64,000 nucleotides of DNA from Planctomycetota bacterium (GTDB taxonomy: Bacteria > Planctomycetota > UBA11346), in assembly GCA_014193115.1 (NCBI GenBank), contig BJHQ01000001.1:496001-560000 (forward strand), read 5' to 3'. Position numbers and translations under genes: made by a program. Each line of letters begins with the position of its first letter. Positions within the stretch are counted from its first letter, which is position 1. Below, piece by piece: positions 7,205-16,485 of the stretch. The notes beneath the pieces were generated by a model that was not told where the DNA came from, did no database searches, and worked only from the letters and a program-made list of their open reading frames with translations.

Positions 7205-8173
7205 TTACCTCTCTGATCGAGGTGAAGGTGAGGGTTGAGCGGTATCAGCTCGCACCACGTACAACGGTCTGCGTTTCGCTTCATGATAGGTACGGCCCAG
7301 GTATTCGCCGATGATCCCCAGGCAGATCAGTTGAACTCCTCCGAAGAAGGAGACTGCGATGATCAGCAGGGTCCAGCCTTCAACCCAGTGGTTGACGACA
7401 ACCCGCATGGCCAGGGCGTAGACGATCAGTAAAGCTGCTAGTCCACTGGTGGCGAATCCCATCCAGGTGGCGAACCGCAAGGGGATCACAGAAAAGGAAA
7501 AGAGCGCGTCGGCCGCAAAGGCGATCATTCGCGACAACGGATATTTGGTCACACCAGCTGCCCGTGAGTCGCGGTCATAGGGCAGCGCTTCCTGCGCGAA
7601 TCCGGCCCAGGCGACCATGCCGCGCAAGAAACGGTCGCGTTCGGGCATGGCCTTCACTGCTTCGACCACGGTTCGATCCATCAGCCGGAAATCTCCAGTA
7701 TCGAGGGGGATCCTGACATCCGATAAGCGATCAAGAAAACGATAGAAGAGCCTCGCCGTCGCAATTTTAAATCCGGTTTCACCAGCCCGTGTGCGCCGCT
7801 GTCCGTACACCACATCAGCTCCCTGGCGCCATCGATCGAGCATCGCAGGAATCAGCTCGGGTGGATCCTGGAGGTCGGCATCGATGATCACCACGACCTG
7901 ACCCCGGGCCGCGTCCAATCCGGCGCTGACCGCCCGCTGGTGTCCGAAATTGCGCGAGAGGCGCAGTCCACGGATTCGCGGATCAGGAGCGGCGAAAGAA
8001 CCGATCAAGACCCAGGTGCGGTCGTGGCTGCCGTCATCGATATAGAGAATCTCCCAGGTTTTTCCGGTCGATTCCAGCACGCTGAGGAGCCGGGCATGGG
8101 TCGTGGAAAGAACTTCCGCCTCGTTGCAGCATGGGACGATGAGCGACAGTCGCGGGAGATCGTGCACGGTCAT
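7205..8173 (-). CDS. GT2 glycosyltransferase, DPM1/GtrB-like, membrane-anchored
   Basis: A 322-residue polyprenyl-phosphate sugar transferase type. The GT-A domain shows SLIVPCCNEAEVL, EILYIDDGSHDRTW, the DXD-containing VVVIIDADLQDPPELIP and LDTGDFRLMDR. After an amphipathic region two hydrophobic segments close the protein (about 230-260 and 265-295, the latter with FFGGVQLICLGIIGEYLGR). Family members transfer glucose, mannose or aminoarabinose precursors onto undecaprenyl phosphate for glycosylation at the outer face of the inner membrane. It is convergent with hisA and lies 76 nt downstream of the large secreted protein gene. The donor sugar cannot be told from sequence. Confidence 0.88.
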   Translation of the reverse strand: MTVHDLPRLSLIVPCCNEAEVLSTTHARLLSVLESTGKTWEILYIDDGSHDRTWVLIGSFAAPDPRIRGLRLSRNFGHQRAVSAGLDAARGQVVVIIDADLQDPPELIPAMLDRWRQGADVVYGQRRTRAGETGFKIATARLFYRFLDRLSDVRIPLDTGDFRLMDRTVVEAVKAMPERDRFLRGMVAWAGFAQEALPYDRDSRAAGVTKYPLSRMIAFAADALFSFSVIPLRFATWMGFATSGLAALLIVYALAMRVVVNHWVEGWTLLIIAVSFFGGVQLICLGIIGEYLGRTYHEAKRRPLYVVRADTAQPSPSPRSER

Positions 8174-8249
8174 CCAGCCGACGATCCGCGTGGAGATTGG
8201 ATGCGCATCATTGGCAGCTTCGTCGCAGCGGCCCGCATCGGAAGCGAGC

Positions 8250-11200
8250 CTACTTCGGGAAGTTCAGCGTGCCCCAGGCGTTGGGGTTCATCGCGGCTTC
8301 GACTCCGACATCGCTGCAGTGATCGGTGTCGGGGTCGGACCATTGGGTGCGGTATTCAACCGAGGTACCGCTGGAATCGGCGCAGAGGATGCCGAAGTCG
8401 GCTTTGATTCCGCCAGCCGGCGGAGCGGTCAGGCCGAGGGCCTGCCAGTCGAGGACGACCTCGGCCGACCAGGGTTGGCGCGGGGCGTGTTCGGCCCGGA
8501 AGCGCTTATTCAGGTCGACTCGCCCGCCGTCGAGGGCAAGGTCGAGGCTTTGCGCGAGCTCGCTGGTTGGTTTCGATTCGACCAGGGATATCTCGTCTTC
8601 CAAGGTACGCTCGGTCCACACGATCTTGACCAAGGCGGGATCGACTTTCTCGACCTTGGCCACCCTGGTGGTGACCAGCGGCGACGAGAACTCCATCCAG
8701 CGGTCCTGAGGCAGGGTGTCATCGACGTAATTGTAGCGGATCGCCTGCCATTGCCCGTCGAGCTTGGTGAAGATCAGGCGCAGGTCGCCGGCGCTGACGC
8801 CTTTGCCCGGCTTGGTCCCGGTGCGGATTTTCAATTCGAAACCGAAGCCGGTCTTGAACGCGAACCGGTAGTCCTGGTGGCGGGATCCGAATTCGCTCCA
8901 GCCGCTGTAGGCCAGGTAGAACTTTTTGCTGTCGAAGGCGGCGTCGCAGAACTGCTCGTCGCGCAGCGGGCCGAGGGCTCGCATCTTGCTCGAACCGCCC
9001 CAGTCGTTGACCCGGCCGTCGAGGGTGAAATCGGGGCAGCGGGCGGTGATCTCGCGCAGGTCCAGGGCGAAGGGGCCGGGTTCGCGCAGCGAACGGTCGG
9101 GGCGGTGCTTGAGCAGTTCGCGCAGCTTGGTGTTGAGCTCGATGGATTCCGGAGGGACGGTCACGTCAAAGCTGCTCATCGTGATGTTGTCGAGCCCGCC
9201 GATCCGACTGACCGCGTGCCAGCCTTTGCCCGACACGGTGTAATAGTTGCCGTCGTCGGCTTTGATGAAATGGCCGAAGAACGTCTCCCACCAATTTTTG
9301 CGATGGGTGACATCGGCCCCGCGCTCCGGGGTGAAGCTCCAGCCGCCTTTGCGACCGGTGAAGAAGGCGCCAACGACCAGGGCATGGTCGATGGCCACGG
9401 CGTACCAGTGGCCGTTGTTGCCGTTCATCACCGCGACTTCGCCGATGCTCGACTTGGTCATGGCCGAACCGACGAAGCCCAGCGGCTGGTTCATGACCGA
9501 GCCGTAGATGCCCGGGATGTAGTCGCTTGCCTCGGGCTTGAAGCCTGACGGTGCGAATTTGATCGAGCCATCGGGTCGCATCAGGTAGGGCTGGCCTTCG
9601 CGCAGCCGCGAGCCGTCCTGGGCGACCACGCAGGACCAGCCGATGTTGGGTTTGGCCGATTTCGGCCCGCCCAACGTCATGCCCTTGGGGAAGGTCGGGA
9701 GGGCCGAGAAATCCGGCCGGCCGATGTCGGCGGCGCGGTACAGAGGCACGCCCTGGCCGGTGAAACCGCTGCACGGCAGGCGGATGCCCGACCACAGGGT
9801 GAGATCCGGCGCCACGTTGGGGCTGGTAAAGCTACCGCCCATGCGGTCCTCACGTGACAGGTCGAACAGCTCGACTTCGTCGATGTCGAAATCCTTGCCG
9901 TCGTCCCGATCGCACCAGATAAAGCCTTTGCCTTGCAGTTTTTGCTTGGCCCAGTGGGCGGCCCAGACGGGTTTGCGCAGCAGGAACGGAGAATTCGAGG
10001 CCGACGCCACCACCGCCACCGGCCGCCACACCGGGCCATCCTTCAGGTTGATGTTCCAGCCGCCGCCACCGCCGACGAAATAGGTCCGGCCGTTGAGCGG
10101 GATCGGCACGCCGCCAGAAGTCCAGGTGAAACTGCTGTTCTCTAGCGTGCCGGTCTCGACGCTGAGCATCTTATCGTTGAGCGCCACCAGCTGGTCGGTG
10201 CCCTTGGCCCAGTCGATCGCCCATTCGCTGCCGCGGTAATAGAAGGCCTTCAAGGACGGATCGAGGTAACCTCCGCCGCCGTACATCGGCGGACCGAAAT
10301 GCTGGGATTCACAGGTGCCATCCTGGTTGAAGCGCGCCACTCGCTTGGGCGAAAAGCGCATTTCGGCCACCCACAGCTTGCCGGCGCTGTCGAAGGCGAT
10401 TCCGGTCGGACGTTCGACGCATTGCGGATTCCACGGGCCGCGCTTCCGGCCGACCACGCCGATGGTGCGGATCGGAGTACCGGCGGTGTCCATCAGGACG
10501 ATGCCGCGCTGGTCGTCACCGACGGCGATCCGGTCGCCGCGCGCCGTCAGCGATACGGCTGCGGGAAAGCGCTCGCTGCCGAGCGGCTGGTAGGTCGCTC
10601 GGCCGTTGGCGATGGTCGCGGTGCACAGCTGGCCGCCGGTGACCACCAGCAGCCGGCCCTTCCCATCGCAGGCCATGGCGGCGATAGCTTGGCCGGCGAG
10701 CACGTCCTGGCCCTCGCTCGCGCCGGGTTTCCACACTTCGATCAGATGCGAGCCGTCCTCGTCGTCCTCGGGCAGGTGATCGGTGGGATTCAGCGGCAGC
10801 ACCTCGGAGCAGAACGAGCGCAGCGGCTGATCACCACCTGGAGGTCCAGTGAACTTGGCGCTCGGCCAGCCGGCGATGGCGCGGAGCCTGATGATCCGCG
10901 CGGTCACTGGGGCTCTGGAGAAGACGTAGCGGTCATTGCTGCCGACCATCGAACTGGTGTAGCCGAGCTTGCGGTTCAGCCGGCCGCTGAGCCGGGCGAC
11001 CTCGATCCAGGAGTCGTCGCTGGCCTGGGCCGGATCGCTGCCGGCAACGCCGGCGAAGCGCTCGACGACGACCTCCTGGTTGCAGCTGTTCAGGAAAGCC
11101 AGGCCGCGGAAGGTGATCTCTTTGCCGTAATCGAGGATCACGCTGGCCGGGTAGGTTTCGGAAATCGGGTAGTTCGCCTCGAAATCCCAGGTGACCGCCG

Positions 11201-12632
11201 GCCCGTCAGCGGGCAGGTGCGGCTTTGCCGTGAGCACCGCATCGGAAGGCAGCGATATTTTTGGCATGGTCGGGTCGACGGCGATGCGCCGGGCGAGGAT
11301 CCGGCACAGGCTGACCTTCGGCTTCCAGCTCTGCGACAGGCTGCCCTTCCCTTTGCCGCCTGGTTTGTCCGCCGGGAACATCCGGACCAGCAACGATCTG
11401 GTCGTGACCGGCTCCTTGGCGGCGGCGATCACGGTCAGATCGCGATCGGCCGTCGCTGCGCCGAAGGGCTTCCAATCGTCCGGGGTCATCTCCTCCAGGT
11501 CGGGATCCGGCTGGTGCTTGGTAAAATCGAAGGCCACGTTGGCCGGCATCGCCTGGATATCGAACCGGGCGACGCCATCGCGGCGTTCCAGCACCACGCT
11601 GCCTACCGCCACCGGCTCTTTGAAGGACACCACAAACCAGGCGCAGTGGTTGTTGACGTTCGGAGCAAAGCTGGTTTCAGGATGGACCCATTCCTTGAAG
11701 GCATTGGCGAAGCGGGCGTGGCCGCCGATCGAGAACTCGGTGGGCGCCGCACTGTTCTTGATCTCGGGCAGCGAGGCGACCTGGTCAATCGCGCCGCCGA
11801 CGCAGCGGAACGGCGACAACGCCTTGCTCGCATCGACGACATAGGCGTACAGCGTCCCGTCGTGGGCAGCCAAGGATTTGGGCGCGCCGCTGCTGGTCTT
11901 GCCGATCGGGGTGATCTTCGGATTCAGCGGATCGATGGACGAAAGCCCTTTGTTTTTGGTCGAAACATAGACCTTGGTGGCGTCGGCGGTCATCGCGTTG
12001 GGACCGATCCAGCCCTCGACATTGCCGCCCCACATCTTTTCGCCGTTGCCGTTGACCACGATCAGGTTGTTGCCGAATTCGGCCATGCCGGCGCCCAGGA
12101 CCACCCGGTCGCCCACCGCGGCCGCGAAACCGGGCGTGGAATGGTCGCCGAGCCATCCGCCGACCCGCGTATCGTTGCCAGTCTTGCCATTGCTCCACGG
12201 CCACGGCGTGCCTCCGGCGCCGGCGACGCTCATCTCGTAGGTCGCGGTCAGGCCCGGCGACGTGTATAGACGTGCCTGCAAGGTCGTGCCCGCGGGCAGC
12301 AGATGGCCCCACATGTCCATCCCGTCCCAGCGGAACAGGTGTTTGCCCTTGGGTAATTGCAGCAACTGGGCGAGGATCCTGACTTGCAGCCCGCTCTTGT
12401 CGAACAGCGCCAGGGTCGCTTCGCCGGGTGCGGTCATTTCAAAGGTGATCGGGATGGCGCCCTTGATCCCGGCCAGGGTCACGGCGCCGTCCACCGCGAC
12501 TCCCAGCACTTTCTCGCCCTCGTTCTTGCCTTCGCCGAGATACGATACCCCGGACTCGTTGGCTTCGCACCAGGCCGCGATCGGCAGGGCGGCAAGGGCG
12601 GCGATGCTCAAGATGGACGGGGCACGGGTCAT
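8250..12632 (-). CDS. Giant secreted protein: FlgD-Ig-like, beta-propeller and CBM9-like regions
   Basis: A 1460-residue protein with an N-terminal export signal (SILSIAALAALPIAAWCEA). Residues about 45-125 resemble the FlgD Ig-like fold (LALFDKSGLQVRILAQL, LFRWDGMDMWGHLLPAGT). A long middle section has propeller or NHL-type strands (GVVGRKRGPWNP, RPTGIAFDSAGKLWVAEMRF, VARFNQDGTCESQHFGPP). The last 250 residues look like a family-9 carbohydrate-binding or DOMON module (FYLAYSGWSEFGSRHQDYRF, WSAEVVLDWQALGLTAPPAG). Such architectures occur in PVC-type bacteria and probably serve surface polysaccharide binding or processing; no catalytic motif was recognised. TAGACT and GAGGA precede the ATG. 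The reading frame is uninterrupted. Confidence 0.75.
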   Translation of the reverse strand: MTRAPSILSIAALAALPIAAWCEANESGVSYLGEGKNEGEKVLGVAVDGAVTLAGIKGAIPITFEMTAPGEATLALFDKSGLQVRILAQLLQLPKGKHLFRWDGMDMWGHLLPAGTTLQARLYTSPGLTATYEMSVAGAGGTPWPWSNGKTGNDTRVGGWLGDHSTPGFAAAVGDRVVLGAGMAEFGNNLIVVNGNGEKMWGGNVEGWIGPNAMTADATKVYVSTKNKGLSSIDPLNPKITPIGKTSSGAPKSLAAHDGTLYAYVVDASKALSPFRCVGGAIDQVASLPEIKNSAAPTEFSIGGHARFANAFKEWVHPETSFAPNVNNHCAWFVVSFKEPVAVGSVVLERRDGVARFDIQAMPANVAFDFTKHQPDPDLEEMTPDDWKPFGAATADRDLTVIAAAKEPVTTRSLLVRMFPADKPGGKGKGSLSQSWKPKVSLCRILARRIAVDPTMPKISLPSDAVLTAKPHLPADGPAVTWDFEANYPISETYPASVILDYGKEITFRGLAFLNSCNQEVVVERFAGVAGSDPAQASDDSWIEVARLSGRLNRKLGYTSSMVGSNDRYVFSRAPVTARIIRLRAIAGWPSAKFTGPPGGDQPLRSFCSEVLPLNPTDHLPEDDEDGSHLIEVWKPGASEGQDVLAGQAIAAMACDGKGRLLVVTGGQLCTATIANGRATYQPLGSERFPAAVSLTARGDRIAVGDDQRGIVLMDTAGTPIRTIGVVGRKRGPWNPQCVERPTGIAFDSAGKLWVAEMRFSPKRVARFNQDGTCESQHFGPPMYGGGGYLDPSLKAFYYRGSEWAIDWAKGTDQLVALNDKMLSVETGTLENSSFTWTSGGVPIPLNGRTYFVGGGGGWNINLKDGPVWRPVAVVASASNSPFLLRKPVWAAHWAKQKLQGKGFIWCDRDDGKDFDIDEVELFDLSREDRMGGSFTSPNVAPDLTLWSGIRLPCSGFTGQGVPLYRAADIGRPDFSALPTFPKGMTLGGPKSAKPNIGWSCVVAQDGSRLREGQPYLMRPDGSIKFAPSGFKPEASDYIPGIYGSVMNQPLGFVGSAMTKSSIGEVAVMNGNNGHWYAVAIDHALVVGAFFTGRKGGWSFTPERGADVTHRKNWWETFFGHFIKADDGNYYTVSGKGWHAVSRIGGLDNITMSSFDVTVPPESIELNTKLRELLKHRPDRSLREPGPFALDLREITARCPDFTLDGRVNDWGGSSKMRALGPLRDEQFCDAAFDSKKFYLAYSGWSEFGSRHQDYRFAFKTGFGFELKIRTGTKPGKGVSAGDLRLIFTKLDGQWQAIRYNYVDDTLPQDRWMEFSSPLVTTRVAKVEKVDPALVKIVWTERTLEDEISLVESKPTSELAQSLDLALDGGRVDLNKRFRAEHAPRQPWSAEVVLDWQALGLTAPPAGGIKADFGILCADSSGTSVEYRTQWSDPDTDHCSDVGVEAAMNPNAWGTLNFPK

Positions 12633-12756
12633 GGGTCCTCAAGTCTACCGCAGCGGGAAGGGATCGTTGAGGGTCCCGGAGCGATTGGTCCGGGGAAGGC
12701 GCTGGTCATCGCCCGGACAGTGGCCGGGTCATGCAGCGCAACGACGCGTTGTGAAT

Positions 12757-13932
12757 TCAGTTCAGCAGCGGAGCGAGCAGCCGGGCATGCACCGCCGGCG
12801 CGAGGGCCATCGCGGCGATCGCACCCAGGGCGAGATACGGTCCGAACGGGATCTGCACCGTCCGGCGCAGGGCGAGCAGGACGATGCCGATCACCGAGCC
12901 CAGGACCGAGGCGAAGGCCAAGGCGTACAGGACGCCGAACGGACCGAGGAACGCACCGAGCGGCGCGAGCAGTTTCACATCGCCGAAACCCATGGCATTG
13001 CGGCGGAAGGCGACGGTGCCGATCAGGCCCACCAGGTAGAGCGACCACCAGCCGGCGAGCATGCCGAACACTGCCAGGGCGAGCTGCATGGCCAGAATGA
13101 CTCCGGCTACTCCAGGCAGCGACCAGGCGACGATCAGGGTCAGCACCGTCCACAGGGCGATCACCGTCTGGAACCAGCGCACGCCGACGACCACGCCGCG
13201 GGTGTCGTCCGGAGTCCATGGTTCATTGGGGGCCATGTACCGCTCATAGACCAGGCGCAAGCAAGCCTCGCTCAACCACAGCAGCAGAGCTGCGCCACCG
13301 ACGATCCCGACCAGCCAGAGCGAAAACACGCCTGGCGTGGGCGTGGCGTGGCCGATTTCGTTGATCCGCACCAGCCAGTCGATGGGGAAGGTTCCGATGG
13401 CGCAATTATAGGTGCAGACCGCCAAAACCGGCGCGATCAGCTGCATCCCCTTCGATAATTCATCGGGGATGATGGTGTGCTCAAGATCGATGATCGACGC
13501 CACCAGCAGATACCAGACCAGGGTCAGCAGCGCGGATGCGCTCAGCGCTGGGACCAGCCAGCCCGGCCAACCGGATTTCATCAGCCACGGGGCGCCCTGC
13601 CATGGCCCATGTCCGAGAACCCCGGGGACGGCGACGGGATCGAGGCAGAGCAGGACGACTCCGGCGGTGAGCGCCCCGACGGCAAGTTCCATCAGCAGAT
13701 ACCTGGGATGGATCGCGGTGTCGCAATGGCGGCAATGCCCGCGCAGGGCGAGCCAGCCGATCACCGGCAGGTTCTCCCACCACGACAGCCCGGTGCCGCA
13801 CACCGGACAGCGGCTGGGCGGCGTGACCACCGATTGGTTCCGCGGCATCCGCCAGGTTACGACATTGAGGAAACTGCCGATCAAGGTGCCGAACACTCCG
13901 GCGATGGCCACGGCGATCGCGAGGTCGGACAT
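12757..13932 (-). CDS. pilD: Prepilin peptidase / N-methyltransferase, A24 family
   Basis: A polytopic inner-membrane aspartic protease that trims and methylates type IV pilin-like precursors. Residues about 10-30 form TM1 ending GSFLNVVTWRMPRNQSVV. The cytoplasmic zinc motif is RCPVCGTGLSWWENLPVIGW and HCRHCDTAI (C-x2-C twice). The catalytic Asp motifs are SIIDLEHTIIPDELS and MGFGDVKLLAPLGAFLGPFG. At 391 residues it is about 100 longer than usual, with extra loops between the two Asp motifs. An upstream extension to 14241 was rejected; ATG 13932 opens MSDLAIAVAIAGVF, with a C-rich tract 25 nt before it. Together with pilT at 18059 it implies a pilus or type II secretion system. Confidence 0.92.
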   Translation of the reverse strand: MSDLAIAVAIAGVFGTLIGSFLNVVTWRMPRNQSVVTPPSRCPVCGTGLSWWENLPVIGWLALRGHCRHCDTAIHPRYLLMELAVGALTAGVVLLCLDPVAVPGVLGHGPWQGAPWLMKSGWPGWLVPALSASALLTLVWYLLVASIIDLEHTIIPDELSKGMQLIAPVLAVCTYNCAIGTFPIDWLVRINEIGHATPTPGVFSLWLVGIVGGAALLLWLSEACLRLVYERYMAPNEPWTPDDTRGVVVGVRWFQTVIALWTVLTLIVAWSLPGVAGVILAMQLALAVFGMLAGWWSLYLVGLIGTVAFRRNAMGFGDVKLLAPLGAFLGPFGVLYALAFASVLGSVIGIVLLALRRTVQIPFGPYLALGAIAAMALAPAVHARLLAPLLN

Positions 13933-13956
13933 CGCCGGCAAGGCTAGCCGTGAGGA

Positions 13957-13974
13957 TCCTGGGGCCAGGGGCCA
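13957..13974 (-). repeat. C-rich pre-start tract (instance 4)
   Basis: Minus-strand reading GGCCCCTGGCCCCAGGA, 25 nt before the ATG of the prepilin peptidase gene; same words and orientation as the other instances. Confidence 0.5.
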
Positions 13975-14053
13975 CGGCAGGTTCTCGCCCTGACTGACGG
14001 TGCCGGTGCGACTGGCCGCTTGGAGCCAGTTCCGGGTCGGGGACGCTGCCGCC

Positions 14054-14482
14054 ATGACCGAGCCATTGGCGTTGGACGGTCCCATGGATGAGGCCGAACG
14101 CGAACGCCTGCGACGTTGCTGGTCCGGCACCTCTTGGCGCCACCATGATGGCCATGATGTGGAGCATCGGCCGTTGACCCGCGGTTCGCTGGTCGTCGGC
14201 GCATGGAATCCATGGAGCCTGCGCCTGGGCGAGGCCATCAACCGCGCTCGCGACGCCGTGTTGCAGGGCGAGCTGCACGCCCGCGGCCTGGCGAGCAGGC
14301 GATTGATCGGCGGTAGCGGCGGCTGGTGGGAGGAGTTCTGGTGCGTCGATCCCGCAACGACGGCCGATGGGGAACGGCTGTTGGATCTGCTGCTGATCCG
14401 CTACCAGCAATGGGCAGGGCTGATCCAGCGCGACCAGCTGCTGCTGCGCTGGCGGGATGGCCGAGAGGAACCGCTGTCGTGA
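14054..14482 (+). CDS. DUF3293-like protein
   Basis: A 142-residue soluble protein divergent from the prepilin peptidase gene. The core VVGAWNPWSLRLGEAINRAR, followed by LQGELHARGLASRRLIGGSG and GWWEEFWCVD, fits the DUF3293 pattern (A-x-NP near the start, a conserved N-x-x-R, then G-x-W-x-E). The biochemical role is unknown. The C-terminal helix pair (LLDLLLIRYQQWAGLIQRDQ) supports a real protein. ATG at 14054 was chosen because the upstream frame overlaps the divergent promoter region. Its 3' end lies 43 nt from a convergent gene. Confidence 0.7.
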   Translation: MTEPLALDGPMDEAERERLRRCWSGTSWRHHDGHDVEHRPLTRGSLVVGAWNPWSLRLGEAINRARDAVLQGELHARGLASRRLIGGSGGWWEEFWCVDPATTADGERLLDLLLIRYQQWAGLIQRDQLLLRWRDGREEPLS

Positions 14483-14525
14483 TCGCTTGGTTGTTCTGGC
14501 GACTCCTGGCGGTGCCCCATCGGCA

Positions 14526-15500
14526 TTATTTGGCTGGCGGCGGAAGCGGGCCGACTTGCGCCTGAATCGTGCGATGATCGCTGCCGCTGATGGCTCGCGC
14601 GCTCACCGGGCCGCAGGCGAGACCGCGGACCAGCAGGTGATCAATTCCGATGCCGAACGGCCCGAGCTGGTCGGGCCAGGTGCCTGGTTGCGGGCCGGGC
14701 GGTTCCATCAATCGCGCCCCAGAAAGGAAGCGATCCCAGGTGGCGACGGCGTGGGTGCAATTGGCGTCGCCGAGCAGGATCACCGGATCGGTACAAGCGG
14801 CGGTCCACTGGGCGATGACCAGGAGAATCTCATCGCGATGGACGGCATTATTCGCGGTCGTTGGGGATTTGGAGTGGATCGCGACCACGGTCGTCCGGCC
14901 CCAGGGCGGCTCCCACGTGGCGGCGACGGCCGCTCCCCACTGGCTGTTCCCTGGCGACCACAGGAACCGCAATGGCCAACGGCTGGCCAGGATGTTCATG
15001 CCGTGTCGGCGGCCGGTGGAGGTGACCACATGCTGATATCGGACTGACAGTTCATCCAGATCTCTGGGCAAGGCCTCTTCCACGGCCAGCAAATCAGGTT
15101 CATCCGCAAGCAGTTCGTCCCAGGCCTGGGACCGGCGTGGGTTCTTGGTATACAAGTTGGCGCTGACCACCGTGGAGACTGGTCCGGCCGGAACCGGCGC
15201 GCGATCCCGCCAGGCCGACTGGACCCATGGAGCAAGAGCGGCTGCGGCCAGGACCAGCAGGACCAGCGCCGGCCAGCCGCGCCGGAACCACAGCGCCCAC
15301 AGCGCCAGCAGGACGGCACCGGCATGCAAGGTCCAGTGCGAGGCCAGCTCGCCTGGAAACCACCAGCTGGCGGTGTAGCCGAGCAGCGCGAGCGCTCCGG
15401 CCGGCACTGCCAATGCCGTCAGCCAGGTGGAGGGCTGCGTGAGCCACATCGCCGCATGCCCCGCCATCGCCGCAGAACGACCGAATGAAAACATCGGCAC
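14526..15500 (-). CDS. Endonuclease/exonuclease/phosphatase-family membrane protein
   Basis: A 324-residue protein with two to three N-terminal membrane segments (about 25-95) followed by an EEP-fold catalytic domain. The fold's motifs are in order: STVVSANLYTKNPRR (Asn), LLAVEEALPR (metal-binding Glu), TVVAIHSKSP (His), PVILLGDANCTHA (Asp/Asn), GIGIDHLL (Asp-His) and ISGSDHRTI (Asp-His). The domain would face the periplasm and act on a phosphodiester or phospholipid-type substrate; specificity is unknown. It begins 3 nt after the kinase-like gene and is probably translated with it and pepA. Confidence 0.82.
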   Translation of the reverse strand: MPMFSFGRSAAMAGHAAMWLTQPSTWLTALAVPAGALALLGYTASWWFPGELASHWTLHAGAVLLALWALWFRRGWPALVLLVLAAAALAPWVQSAWRDRAPVPAGPVSTVVSANLYTKNPRRSQAWDELLADEPDLLAVEEALPRDLDELSVRYQHVVTSTGRRHGMNILASRWPLRFLWSPGNSQWGAAVAATWEPPWGRTTVVAIHSKSPTTANNAVHRDEILLVIAQWTAACTDPVILLGDANCTHAVATWDRFLSGARLMEPPGPQPGTWPDQLGPFGIGIDHLLVRGLACGPVSARAISGSDHRTIQAQVGPLPPPAK

Positions 15501-15503
15501 TGG

Positions 15504-16475
15504 CTATTCTTGAAGCAGCATCTTGTTGAGGGTCTCAAAGCGGCTCCGGAATCGCACCAGGAAACCATCCAGATGGCCATGTTGAACGTGTCTCTCCACG
15601 ATTCTTTGCCAATGATTGAGCATGGCCATGGCCACGATCCGCGCATGTCGAACGGGATCGATATGGATGCCACGTTCCAAGGCATAGGCAGACATGACGG
15701 ATTCCCATGATGGCCGATTCGGAAACATCGGGTAGATATCCGGAATCGTGTCCAGGATGGCTCCGAGAAAGACGGTTTCCGATCCCAGGTAGCATTGCTC
15801 GAAGTCGACCACGCCGACCAGATCGGCATCGCGGATCAGCATATTCTCAAAGTTATTATCGTATTTATAGAGCAAGACATCCTCCTTCAGCACGTCGGGA
15901 AGATGCCGTTGCATGGTGTCCAGCGTATTGGAAAAATCGCGAAGCCCTTCGGTCTGGCAGAGCTCCTGCGCTTGGGACACCAGATCGGCAAGGCGCTTGG
16001 CGATGGATTCCTGTTGGAATACGGCGGTGAGGCGCACGCGTTCCTCTGGCGAAAACGTGACGGCCGAAAAGCGTGCGTATGTCCTGCCGATTTGGCTTCC
16101 AATGCGATCAAGGAATGTCCTGATTCCTGGGCCGTTTTCCCGGGCCGTTATTTCACTGGCAAAGGAACTGCCTGCGATGCGTTCCATGATCAGGCAATCA
16201 TCATGCTCGGCGTAGAGCGCAGGAACACCGTTGATGCCTGAAAAATGTCTGAGCGAGAACGCTTCGGTGGATTTCCGCCCTAAGGAATTCGGCTTGTTGA
16301 TTCCGTCATTGAAATACTTCAGAACAGCGGGCTGTTCCTGGTAGAAACCGCAGAGCACCCGGTTGTTCTTTCCCTGGATCAGCGACTGATCCGCCGCCAA
16401 GCAAAAGTCCCGGTCGTTCGCAGCTATTTCACGGGCTCGATCCATGGCCGCCTGATAGCCACGCAACGAACTCAT
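15504..16475 (-). CDS. APH-like kinase-fold protein with altered catalytic loop
   Basis: A 323-residue protein resembling aminoglycoside or choline/homoserine kinases. Visible are a substrate/ATP region NRVLCGFYQEQPAVLKYFND, the hinge DDCLIMERIAGSSF, the catalytic loop LLYKYDNNFENMLI and the metal loop LVGVVDFEQCYLGSE. The usual HGD of the loop reads KYD: the catalytic Asp, the Asn five residues on, and the DFE acid are kept, but the His is Lys. Codon and base use are noticeably AT-richer than the neighbours (for example around 15841-15880), a hint of transfer. It lies between pepA and the EEP gene with gaps of 10 and 3 nt, so the three form an operon. Confidence 0.72.
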   Translation of the reverse strand: MSSLRGYQAAMDRAREIAANDRDFCLAADQSLIQGKNNRVLCGFYQEQPAVLKYFNDGINKPNSLGRKSTEAFSLRHFSGINGVPALYAEHDDCLIMERIAGSSFASEITARENGPGIRTFLDRIGSQIGRTYARFSAVTFSPEERVRLTAVFQQESIAKRLADLVSQAQELCQTEGLRDFSNTLDTMQRHLPDVLKEDVLLYKYDNNFENMLIRDADLVGVVDFEQCYLGSETVFLGAILDTIPDIYPMFPNRPSWESVMSAYALERGIHIDPVRHARIVAMAMLNHWQRIVERHVQHGHLDGFLVRFRSRFETLNKMLLQE

Positions 16476-16485
16476 GCCGAGCGTT

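Noticed and set aside
8103..9548. A 481-codon open frame on the plus strand
   Set aside because: Antisense to the same secreted protein, and crosses the start of the glycosyltransferase gene.
10299..12269. A 656-codon open frame on the plus strand
   Set aside because: It is antisense to the 1460-residue secreted protein. High GC keeps the opposite frame open; it has no signal peptide, family motif or ribosome-binding site.
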